DNA of 64,000 bases, from positions 1-64,000 of the forward strand of contig NZ_PYBW01000016.1 in assembly GCF_003205575.1 (NCBI RefSeq), read 5' to 3'. Origin of the DNA: Streptomyces tateyamensis (lineage in GTDB: Bacteria; Actinomycetota; Actinomycetes; Streptomycetales; Streptomycetaceae). Positions 28,704 through 35,782 of the stretch are shown one piece after another (positions within the stretch are counted from its first letter, which is position 1; each line of letters starts with the position of its first letter). A program made the translations under genes and the position numbers. Under the pieces are notes generated by a model. It was not told the origin of the DNA and did not search any database. It was given only the letters and a program-made list of their open reading frames with translations.

Positions 28704-28747
28704 GGGAGGTATAGACCTCCCGGGACAGTACTTAATGGTCTAGACCC
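28704..28747. promoter_or_regulatory. Two DasR-like (dre) sites
   Basis: Site 1 is the perfect 7-base inverted repeat GGGAGGTATAGACCTCCC (28704-28721), with core GGTATAGACC. Site 2 is TGGTCTAGACCC (28736-28747), containing the perfect palindrome GGTCTAGACC. Both resemble the DasR responsive element ACTGGTCTAGACCACT known from chitin/GlcNAc genes. A TTGACG hexamer follows at 28748-28753 and may be the -35 of the secreted-protein promoter. The sites lie between divergent LysE and secreted-protein genes, so either could be the target. The remainder of the 28541-28902 gap shows nothing else. Confidence 0.6.
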
Positions 28748-28902
28748 TTGACGGGTCCCCGCCCGGGTGGAACCGTACGAGGCAACCCCCAGCGGGCCCT
28801 CCCCGGGCATGCCGTCTCCGCGCTCCCCCACTGCACCGAGCCGGCGAGTGGACACCCGCCGTGGGTCGATCGTTCGTTCCTCGTCGAAAGGACCGATCCA
28901 CC

Positions 28903-29616
28903 ATGCACGTCCCCTCCAACAAGCGCGGCCTGGGCGCGGGCCTGGCCACCGTGCTGCTGCTGGCCGGCGTCGCCGCCTTCGCCGGCGGCGGCTCGGCCGC
29001 GGCCGACCCGAACACCACCAGTGCGGTCAGCGCCGGGCCCGCCGGCTTCACCCAGGCGGTGCCGGCCGGCCAGCCCTCGCAGTACAACCAGCCTCTGGAG
29101 CGCTGCGCCAACGGCGTCAACTACCCGATCAGCGGCGCCAACCCGGTGCTCAGCGAGCCGGCGACCACCCAGTTCGCCAGCAACGTGGGGCTGTCGGAGT
29201 ACGTCACCTTCAGCGGCAACCAGTACTACGGCAACTGGCAGTTCGTCTTCACCAACACCACCTCCCAGGTGCTCTCCACCGACTGCGCGGTGCTGGTCTT
29301 CCGGGCGCCGTCCGGCTCGGACAACCACGGGTACACCGCCACCGTGCAGTACGGGCACCCGCAGCAGGACTACCTGGAGGTGCCGCGCGGTGACGGCACC
29401 TCGTACTACATCGCCCGGATCGACTTCCACGACGTGCCGCTGGCACAGCGTCAGGTCGGCCCCGGACAGTCGTTCAGCTACTCCCTCGGCGGCGCGCCCA
29501 ACTCCGCGATCACGCTGGCGCAGATGCGTGACTCGTTGAAGTTCACCGCCGACCTGGACCTGAAGGCCAACCAGGCACTGGTCCAGCACTACGGCACCAA
29601 CCGGCTGACCAACTGA
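28903..29616 (+). CDS. Secreted protein of unknown function
   Basis: A 237-aa preprotein with a Sec-type signal peptide (basic MHVPSNKRG, hydrophobic LGAGLATVLLLAGVAAFA, cleavage after GGGSAAA). The mature part is rich in Asn, Tyr, Gln and Ser with two Cys (RCANG, STDCAV) that could form a disulfide. It contains no catalytic motif I recognise. ATG 28903 follows GAAAGGACC. The two DasR-like sites upstream suggest control by GlcNAc or chitin supply, so it may aid polymer binding or use outside the cell; this is inference. A strong hairpin terminator follows the stop codon. Confidence 0.85.
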   Translation: MHVPSNKRGLGAGLATVLLLAGVAAFAGGGSAAADPNTTSAVSAGPAGFTQAVPAGQPSQYNQPLERCANGVNYPISGANPVLSEPATTQFASNVGLSEYVTFSGNQYYGNWQFVFTNTTSQVLSTDCAVLVFRAPSGSDNHGYTATVQYGHPQQDYLEVPRGDGTSYYIARIDFHDVPLAQRQVGPGQSFSYSLGGAPNSAITLAQMRDSLKFTADLDLKANQALVQHYGTNRLTN

Positions 29617-29637
29617 CGGCGGTCGGCGCAGGGATGC

Positions 29638-29679
29638 CCGGTCGGGCCCGGGGCGGTTCGCCGCTCCGGGCCCGACCGG
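29638..29679 (+). terminator. Hairpin terminator after secreted-protein gene
   Basis: Perfect 14-base stem (CCGGTCGGGCCCGG with its complement at 29666-29679), extended by a G-T pair and an inner GCGG-TTCG-CCGC hairpin. It starts 21 bases after the stop codon. No T-run, as usual in high-GC actinomycetes. Confidence 0.75.
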
Positions 29680-29703
29680 CCCTGGCCGGAGGAGGAGTTG
29701 AGG

Positions 29704-30189
29704 GTGGGTAGCGGAGTGGGAGCGGGCCGGTCGGCGGTGCTGGTGGCAGCCGTGGCGGCGGCGCTGACGGGCTGCGCGGGCAAGCCGGCCGGGCCGTCGG
29801 CCCCGCCGGTCGCGCCGCAGCCGCAGACCGCGCAGGCGCAGGCGGTGGCGAGCCAGGAGTTCGGGCTGCTGGCCGGCGGAGGCTGGGCGCCGGCCTGGAG
29901 CCTGTGGCCGGCCAGTGCGCAACAGGCGATCAGCGCAGCCGACTTCGTCCGGCTGAACACCGAGTGCAAGCCGCAGCTCGGTACCGCCTACGTGCTGGAC
30001 AGCAGCACCAAGCTGGACGACACCACGGTGCGGGTCGGTTGGCACCGCGGGGCGCAGAGCGGCAGCAACACGGTGGCGTACCAGGACGGCAAGTGGCGCT
30101 TCGTGCCGGACGCGAGCGCGCTGGCGGACTACCGGCTGGGCGTGGACCAACTGGTGGAGCGCAGACGGGCGGCGGGTGACTGCCATTGA
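29704..30189 (+). CDS. Small lipoprotein
   Basis: A 161-aa predicted lipoprotein: signal region GAGRSAVLVAAVAAALTGC with lipobox LTGC, then a Pro/Gln/Ala linker and a compact domain (FVRLNTECKPQLGTAYVLDSSTKLDDTTVRVGW). Start chosen at GTG 29704 because GGAGGAGGAG at 29688-29697 gives 6-base spacing; a TTG two codons earlier has too little spacing. Its stop overlaps the CopC-CopD start. No family recognised; the coupling suggests a cell-surface role alongside copper handling. Confidence 0.82.
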   Translation: MGSGVGAGRSAVLVAAVAAALTGCAGKPAGPSAPPVAPQPQTAQAQAVASQEFGLLAGGGWAPAWSLWPASAQQAISAADFVRLNTECKPQLGTAYVLDSSTKLDDTTVRVGWHRGAQSGSNTVAYQDGKWRFVPDASALADYRLGVDQLVERRRAAGDCH

Positions 30190-31595
30190 GCACGGTGAGG
30201 AAGGCGCAGTCGCTGGGCAGGGCGGTCCGGCTGGTCGGGCTGCTGCTCGGATTGCTGTTGGCGGTGCTCGCCCTGGTGCTCGGGGCGGCCGGCCCGGCTG
30301 CGGCGCACGCCGTGCTGGTCAGGGCCTCGCCCGCGGACGGCGCGGTGCTGGCGGGCGCGCCCCCGCAGGTGCGGCTGGTCTTCTCCGAGGCGCTGGCGCC
30401 CGGCCTCGGCACGGTGCGGGTGATCGGGCCCGAGGGGCGCCGGGCGGACACCGGGGGGCCGCCCGTGGCGCAGGGCGACGCGCTGCTGGTGGGGCTGGAC
30501 GCCGGCCGGCAGCAGGGGACCTTCGTCGTCGAGTGGCGGGTCACCGCGGCCGACGACGGGCACACCACCGCCGGCGCGGTGGCCTTCTCGGTCGGCGCGC
30601 CGAGCCGAAACGCGGCCCTGGGCGCGCCCGGCGGGGGTGACCGGACCACCCAGGCGTTGCTGGACCTGGCGGTCTGGCTGGGCTTCGCCGGACTGGCCGT
30701 CATGGTCGGGTCGGCGGCCGTGCGCCTGTGGTGCCTGCCGCCGGACGCCGAGGCACCGGGGGCGCTCGCCCCCGGCTGGGCGGTGCTGCTGGTCGGCACC
30801 GTGCTGCAGCTCTTCGCCTACGGTCCCGCGACCCAGGGCGAGTCGCTCGCCCACCTGACGGACCGTTCGCTGCTGGCCGCCACCCTCGCGGGCCATCAGG
30901 GCCACGTGCTGGTGGCCCGGATCCTGCTGCTCGCGCTGGCCGCGACCGCCGGCGGACCGCTGCTGCGCCGTCCGGGACCCGCGACCAGGGCGGCCGCGGC
31001 GGCCCTGACCCTGCTGTTCGCCCTGACCTGGGCCGAGACCAGCCACGCGGCGGCCGGCCCGCTGGTCCCGCTGGCACTGCTGGCCACCACGCTGCACGTG
31101 GCGGCGATGGCGCTCTGGGCCGGCGGGGTCGCCACCCTGGCGCTGCTCGCGGTCCGCGGCGGCGGTGCCGGACTGCCCGCGGTGGCCCGGCGGTTCTCCG
31201 GGCTGGCCACTGCCTCGGTGGCGGTGCTGGCGGTCACGGGAGCCTGGCAGGCGCTGCGCGAGGTGGGCAGCACGGCCGCGCTGACCGGCACCCCGTACGG
31301 CCGGCTGCTGCTGGCCAAGCTCGCCGTGCTGGCGGTGGTGCTGGCGGCGGCGGGTCTGCTGCGCGGGCGGGTGAGCGGGCGGGTGGACAACCGGGTCGAG
31401 GCCGGTGCGGCCGTCCGGCGCGCGGTGCTGCTGGAGCTGGCCGGGGTCACCGCGCTGGTGGTGCTCACCGTGCTGATGATCGGCACCGCCCCGGCCCGCA
31501 CCGCCGCCCCCGACTCCCAGGCCGGCGCCCCGGACTCCCGACCGGCGGCCGCCGTGACGATTCTCACGGCAGCCGTCCGGGGCCCGGCCAACTGA
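30186..31595 (+). CDS. CopC-CopD fusion, copper resistance/import protein
   Basis: Membrane protein of 469 aa. After a signal peptide, the mature CopC domain begins HAVLVRASPADGAVLAGAPPQV, placing the copper-ligand His at the new N-terminus, and later shows the second site DDGHTTAG. About eight CopD transmembrane helices follow (from ALLDLAVWLGFAGLAVMVG onward) with WAETSHAAAGPL and TLHVAAMALWAGG histidines. The family binds Cu(II) outside and aids copper uptake or tolerance. TTG at 30186 overlaps the preceding TGA; GTG at 30195 is an alternative start. A 13-base-stem terminator follows. Confidence 0.92.
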   Translation: MSTVRKAQSLGRAVRLVGLLLGLLLAVLALVLGAAGPAAAHAVLVRASPADGAVLAGAPPQVRLVFSEALAPGLGTVRVIGPEGRRADTGGPPVAQGDALLVGLDAGRQQGTFVVEWRVTAADDGHTTAGAVAFSVGAPSRNAALGAPGGGDRTTQALLDLAVWLGFAGLAVMVGSAAVRLWCLPPDAEAPGALAPGWAVLLVGTVLQLFAYGPATQGESLAHLTDRSLLAATLAGHQGHVLVARILLLALAATAGGPLLRRPGPATRAAAAALTLLFALTWAETSHAAAGPLVPLALLATTLHVAAMALWAGGVATLALLAVRGGGAGLPAVARRFSGLATASVAVLAVTGAWQALREVGSTAALTGTPYGRLLLAKLAVLAVVLAAAGLLRGRVSGRVDNRVEAGAAVRRAVLLELAGVTALVVLTVLMIGTAPARTAAPDSQAGAPDSRPAAAVTILTAAVRGPAN

Positions 31596-31618
31596 GCCGC
31601 TTTGGCCCGGTTTTCCAC

Positions 31619-31660
31619 CCCGCCGGACCTGGTTCGCCAACGCTGCGCAGGTCCGGCGGG
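31619..31660 (+). terminator. Hairpin terminator after CopC-CopD
   Basis: A perfect 13-base inverted repeat: CCCGCCGGACCTG at 31619-31631 and its complement at 31648-31660, with a 16-base loop. It lies 24 bases after the stop codon and before the GAPDH promoter region. Confidence 0.65.
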
Positions 31661-31744
31661 TGGTCGTGGGTGGGCGCGGCGACCGGGGCGCAGAGCGGCG
31701 CCGCTAGCATGAGGGCACCCTCACCTACCTCGAAAGATAGAGCT

Positions 31745-33190
31745 GTGACTGTCAACGACGACGTGTTCACGAACTGGAAGCACCGCGAGGAGATCGCGGA
31801 GTCGATGATCCCGCTCATCGGCAAGCTGCACCGCGAGCAGGACGTGACCGTCCTCGTTCACAGCCGCTCGCTGGTGAACAAGTCGGTGGTCAGCATCCTC
31901 AAGACCCACCGCTTCGCCCGCCAGATCGCCGGCGAGGAGCTCTCGGTCACCGAGACCATGCCCTTCCTGGCGGCGCTGACCGAGCTGGACCTCGGCCCCT
32001 CGCAGATCGACATCGCGATGCTGGCCGAGACCTACAAGGCCGACTCGCGCGGCCTGTCGGTCGCCGAGTTCACCGCCGAGGCGGTCTCCGGCGCCACCGG
32101 CCCCAACAAGGTGGAGCGGTCCGAGGGCCGCGACGTGGTGCTGTACGGCTTCGGCCGGATCGGCCGCCTGGTCGCCCGCCTGCTGATCGAGAAGGCCGGC
32201 TCGGGCAACGGCCTGCGCCTGCGCGCCGTCGTGGTCCGCAACAGCGGCGGCGAGGACCTGGTCAAGCGCGCCTCGCTGCTGCGCCGCGACTCGATCCACG
32301 GCCAGTTCCAGGGCACCATCACGGTCGACGAGGCCAACAACACCATCGTCGCCAACGGCACCGAGATCAAGGTGATCTACTCCGACGACCCGACCACTGT
32401 CGACTACACGGAGTACGGGATCAAGGACGCCATCCTGATCGACAACACCGGCCGCTGGCGGGACCGTGCGGGTCTGTCCAAGCACCTGCAGCCGGGCATC
32501 GCCAAGGTCGTGCTGACCGCCCCGGGCAAGGGCGACGTGCCGAACATCGTGCACGGCGTCAACCACGACACCGTCAAGCCGGACGAGCAGATCATCTCCT
32601 GCGCGTCCTGCACCACCAACGCGATCGTCCCGCCGCTGAAGGCGATGGCGGACAAGTACGGCGTGCTGCGCGGCCACGTGGAGACCGTCCACTCGTTCAC
32701 CAACGACCAGAACCTGCTGGACAACTACCACAAGGCCGACCGCCGCGGCCGCTCGGCACCGCTGAACATGGTGATCACCGAGACCGGGGCCGCCTCGGCC
32801 GTCGCCAAGGCGCTGCCGGACCTGAACGCGAAGATCACCGGCAGCTCGATCCGGGTGCCGGTGCCGGACGTGTCGATCGCGATCCTCAACCTGCAGCTCG
32901 CCACCGAGGCCGACCGCGAGGAGGTGCTGGAGTACCTGCGCAACGTCTCGCTGACCTCGCCGCTGCGTCGCCAGATCGACTTCATCGACTCGCCGGACGC
33001 CGTCTCCAGCGACTTCATCGGCTCGCGCCACGCCTCGATCGTGGACGCCGGGGCGACCAAGGTCGAGGGCGACAACGCGATCCTCTACCTGTGGTATGAC
33101 AACGAGTTCGGCTACTCGTGCCAGGTGATCCGGGTGGTCCAGCACATCTCCGGTGTGGAGTACCCGACCTTCCCGCGCGCGGCGGTCTGA
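31745..33190 (+). CDS. gap: Glyceraldehyde-3-phosphate dehydrogenase, long form
   Basis: GAPDH of 481 aa, about 150 longer than the classical enzyme. Residues 1-125 are an extra helical domain (MTVNDDVFTNWKHREEIAESMIPLIGKLHREQDVTVLVHSRSL). Then follow the NAD motif GFGRIGR at 135-141, the active-site Cys289 in CASCTTNA, HVETVHSFTNDQNLLD and C-terminal WYDNEFGYS. The long type occurs in actinomycetes as an additional GAPDH; whether it runs glycolysis or gluconeogenesis is not shown. The GTG at 31745 has only a weak upstream GAAAGATAG. A TAGCAT hexamer at 31705-31710 may be its -10 element. An 18-base hairpin follows. Confidence 0.95.
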   Translation: MTVNDDVFTNWKHREEIAESMIPLIGKLHREQDVTVLVHSRSLVNKSVVSILKTHRFARQIAGEELSVTETMPFLAALTELDLGPSQIDIAMLAETYKADSRGLSVAEFTAEAVSGATGPNKVERSEGRDVVLYGFGRIGRLVARLLIEKAGSGNGLRLRAVVVRNSGGEDLVKRASLLRRDSIHGQFQGTITVDEANNTIVANGTEIKVIYSDDPTTVDYTEYGIKDAILIDNTGRWRDRAGLSKHLQPGIAKVVLTAPGKGDVPNIVHGVNHDTVKPDEQIISCASCTTNAIVPPLKAMADKYGVLRGHVETVHSFTNDQNLLDNYHKADRRGRSAPLNMVITETGAASAVAKALPDLNAKITGSSIRVPVPDVSIAILNLQLATEADREEVLEYLRNVSLTSPLRRQIDFIDSPDAVSSDFIGSRHASIVDAGATKVEGDNAILYLWYDNEFGYSCQVIRVVQHISGVEYPTFPRAAV

Positions 33191-33227
33191 GCCCGGGAGT
33201 GATCCGGACAGATCCGGAGTGATCCGC

Positions 33228-33268
33228 CCACGGGCGGCGGTGGGCCGGGTGCCCACCGCCGCCCGTGG
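33228..33268 (+). terminator. Strong hairpin terminator after GAPDH
   Basis: Perfect 18-base stem (33228-33245 with 33251-33268) and loop CGGGT, followed by CGTTTCTCCCGTT. It is the strongest intrinsic-type terminator in the window. Confidence 0.85.
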
Positions 33269-33335
33269 CGTTTCTCCCGTTGCGGTGCCGGCAACAGGGT
33301 TTGCCGATCGGGGGACGGCGCGCTGCAATGGCGGG

Positions 33336-33959
33336 ATGGAGTACCGGGCTGTACTGGACGAGGTGGCACCGCGGCTGCGCCGGCTACGGGAGGTGCGCGG
33401 GCTGACCCTCGGCGCGGTGGCGGAGGCCACCGGCGTCTCGAAGAGCACGCTGTCCCGGCTGGAGTCGGGACAGCGCCGGCCGACCCTGGAACTGCTGCTC
33501 CCGCTGGCCGGGCTGTACCGGGTGGCGCTGGACGAACTGGTCGGGGCGCCCGAGGTGGACGACCCCCGGGTGCGGCTCAAGCCGCGCAAGCTGGCCAACG
33601 GCGGGACCTACGTTCCGCTGACCCGGGAGGCCGGCCCGCTGCAGGCGTACAAGCTGGTGATCCCCGACCGGGGCGAGCAGCCCGAGCCGCGTTCCCACGA
33701 GGGGTACGAGTGGCTGTACGTGCTGCAGGGGCGGCTGCGGCTGGTGCTGGCCGAGCACGACCTGCTGCTCGGGCCCGGTGAGGTGGCGGAGTTCGACACC
33801 CGGGTGCCGCACTGGTTCAGCGGGGCGGACGGGCGCCCGGTGGAGGTGCTGAGCCTGTTCGGCCGGCAGGGCGAGCGGATGCACGTGCGGGCCCGACCGC
33901 GCTCCTCGGGTACCGGGTCGGCGGGTGCCCGGCCATCGGCAGCTCCACCGACGAGGTGA
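33336..33959 (+). CDS. XRE-cupin transcriptional regulator
   Basis: A 207-aa regulator. HTH_XRE covers residues 5-60 (LRRLREVRGLTLGAVAEATGVSKSTLSRLESGQRRPTLELLL). The C-terminal cupin (about 105-185) has HEGYEWLYVLQGRLRLVL, LLGPGEVAEFDTRVPHWF. Such proteins sense small molecules through the cupin and repress neighbouring catabolic or export genes. Start at 33336 (MEYRAVLDEVAPRL) without a clear ribosome site. No obvious partner gene; the YbaK gene follows on the same strand after 295 bases of sequence in which I see no gene. Confidence 0.9.
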   Translation: MEYRAVLDEVAPRLRRLREVRGLTLGAVAEATGVSKSTLSRLESGQRRPTLELLLPLAGLYRVALDELVGAPEVDDPRVRLKPRKLANGGTYVPLTREAGPLQAYKLVIPDRGEQPEPRSHEGYEWLYVLQGRLRLVLAEHDLLLGPGEVAEFDTRVPHWFSGADGRPVEVLSLFGRQGERMHVRARPRSSGTGSAGARPSAAPPTR

Positions 33960-34254
33960 TTCTCAGGCGGGTGCCATGATCCGGTTCCAGGCCGGGCTTC
34001 CCAGTCGATTCCCAGTGGCCGTCCGTACCGTGCCACCGCGTCGGCTGCCCGAAGGTGATCACCACGGGGACGGCGGGCCCGGTGGACTCCGCGCGGATCG
34101 CGTCGAGCGCAAGGGCGAAGCAGCGGCGTCGACCAGCGGCCGTCCGGACCGGGCGGCCCGGCCCGCCGTGCCCGAGTGCGGCGGGCCGGGCCATCGGAGT
34201 ACCCACTCCCGCCCCCCGCCGCACGAACCCCGCGTCAACCAACGAGGAGGAGCC

Positions 34255-34830
34255 GTGCGCGACCACCCGCAGGGGCCGCCGGCCGCGGCCGCCGTGCTCG
34301 ACCGTCCACAGGAGCCGGAGGAGCCGGAGGAGCCGGAGGGGCCGGTGGCAGTGGCGCCGTCGACCTACCGGCGGTTGCTCGACCTGTTCGACCAGGGCCA
34401 GGTGCCCTACCGGCTGCTGGACCATCCGCCGGAAGGCCAGACCAGCCGGGCGAGTGAGCTGCGCGGGCACCGGTTGTCGGCCGCCGCGAAGTGCATGGTG
34501 GTGGCGGTGCAGCGCCCCGGCCTGACGCCGTGTCACGTGTTGGCGGTGGTGCCCGGTGACCGCCGGGTGGACCTGGCCGGTGTGGCCCGTGAGTGCGGTG
34601 GGCGCAAGGCGAGGTTCGCCGACCAGGCCGATGCCGAGCGGCTGGGTGCGACGGTGAGCGGGACGATCACCCCGTTCTCGTTCCATCCGGAGCTGGCGGT
34701 ACTGGCGGATCCGGCGTTGTTCGAGGAGCCGGAGCTGTTCTTCAACGCCGCCCGGCTGGACCGCTCGGTGGCGATCCGGGCGGCCGACTACCGGCGGCTG
34801 GCCCGGCCCCGGGTGGTCACCATCACCTGA
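34255..34830 (+). CDS. YbaK/ProX-type aminoacyl-tRNA deacylase
   Basis: A YbaK/EbsC-domain protein of 191 aa. A Pro/Glu-rich linker (about 15-35, repeated EPEEP) precedes the fold: YRRLLDLFDQGQVPYRLLDHPPEGQTSRASELRG, AAAKCMVVAV with the family Lys, and the conserved C-terminal GATVSGTITPFSFHPELAVLADPALFEEPELFFNAARLDRSVAI. The family hydrolyses mischarged tRNAs such as Cys- or Ala-tRNA-Pro. The GTG at 34255 has GAGGAGGAGCC upstream, which decides the start over the long upstream frame. A 16-base-stem terminator follows within 7 bases. Confidence 0.88.
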   Translation: MRDHPQGPPAAAAVLDRPQEPEEPEEPEGPVAVAPSTYRRLLDLFDQGQVPYRLLDHPPEGQTSRASELRGHRLSAAAKCMVVAVQRPGLTPCHVLAVVPGDRRVDLAGVARECGGRKARFADQADAERLGATVSGTITPFSFHPELAVLADPALFEEPELFFNAARLDRSVAIRAADYRRLARPRVVTIT

Positions 34831-34836
34831 CGGCCA

Positions 34837-34876
34837 GGCCCGGTCCGGCTGGTCGATCCTCCAGCCGGACCGGGCC
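34837..34876 (+). terminator. Hairpin terminator after YbaK gene
   Basis: Perfect 16-base inverted repeat (34837-34852 with 34861-34876) and an 8-base loop, 7 bases after the stop codon. It separates the YbaK gene from the xanthine-dehydrogenase-type operon. Confidence 0.8.
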
Positions 34877-34960
34877 CGCCCGGTGTGCGCCACCACTCGT
34901 TCGCCCTGGTCAGGCGTTGCTTGAATCACCGTGTCGGGCTGTCGAGGCGGTAGGTGGAGC

Positions 34961-35782
34961 GTGGATCTCAACACGGTGGTGGAGGTGCGCGACGCGCGCC
35001 GGCGGGACAGCTGGCAGGCCGGCGACGCCTGGCTCGGCGGCGGGACCTACCTCTTCTCCGAGCCGCAACCGGGCATCCGGCGGCTGCTGGACCTGAGCCG
35101 GATGGGCTGGCAGCCGCTGCACGAGGACGCCGCCGCCGGCTTGGAGATCGCGGCCACCTGTACCGTCGCCCAGCTGTCGCGGTGGGGCCGGTCGGCCCGG
35201 TGGCGGGCCGCCCCGCTGGTCGAGCAGTGCTGCCGGGCCTTCCTGGCCTCCTGGAAGATCTGGAACATGGCCACCGTCGGCGGCAACCTGTGCAACGCGC
35301 TGCCCGCCGGGCCGATGATCTCGCTGACCGCCGCGCTGGACGGCCGGTGCCGGCTGCTCGGCCAGGACGGCGGTGAACGCACCGTCCCGGTGGACCGGTT
35401 CGTCACCGGCGCGGGCCGCAAGGTGCTGCGGCCGGGGGAGTTGCTCCGCTCGGTGCAGTTGCCGGCCCGGGCGCTGGCCGCCCGCACCGCGTTCCGGCAG
35501 GCCTCGCTGTACGGCCTGGGCCGCTCGGGCGCGCTGCTGATCGGCGCGGTGGACCCGGTGGACGGCGAGCTGACCCTCACCGTGACCGCCGCCACCGTGC
35601 GCCCGATCCGGCTGCGCTTCCCGGTGGCGCCCAACGCGGCCGCGGTGCGCGAGGCGCTGGACGAGGCGATCGCGCCCGCCGACTACTTCGACGACATCCA
35701 CGGCTCGCCGGCCTGGCGGCGCCACCTGACGTACCACTTCGCCGAACAGATCCGCCGCGAGCTGATCGAGGAGCAGAACTGA
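34961..35782 (+). CDS. Xanthine-dehydrogenase-type FAD subunit
   Basis: FAD-binding subunit of a molybdenum hydroxylase (273 aa). FAD motifs are AWLGGGTYLFSEPQ (usual AGGT) and NMATVGGNLCNALPAGPM (usual TIGGN). The C-terminal CO-dehydrogenase flavoprotein domain contains VQLPARALAARTAFRQASLYGLGRSGAL. It passes electrons from the molybdenum/iron-sulfur subunit to NAD+. The start is set at GTG 34961 (VDLNTVVEVRD) where family sequence begins; GTG 34931 is the alternative. TGATG overlap (35780-35784) couples it to the next gene. Confidence 0.92.
   Translation: MDLNTVVEVRDARRRDSWQAGDAWLGGGTYLFSEPQPGIRRLLDLSRMGWQPLHEDAAAGLEIAATCTVAQLSRWGRSARWRAAPLVEQCCRAFLASWKIWNMATVGGNLCNALPAGPMISLTAALDGRCRLLGQDGGERTVPVDRFVTGAGRKVLRPGELLRSVQLPARALAARTAFRQASLYGLGRSGALLIGAVDPVDGELTLTVTAATVRPIRLRFPVAPNAAAVREALDEAIAPADYFDDIHGSPAWRRHLTYHFAEQIRRELIEEQN

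Noticed and set aside
33817-34974. Long minus-strand frame across the XRE-cupin to YbaK region
   Set aside because: It overlaps two well-supported plus-strand genes and a terminator. Only a short central stretch looks protein-like, without a ribosome site.
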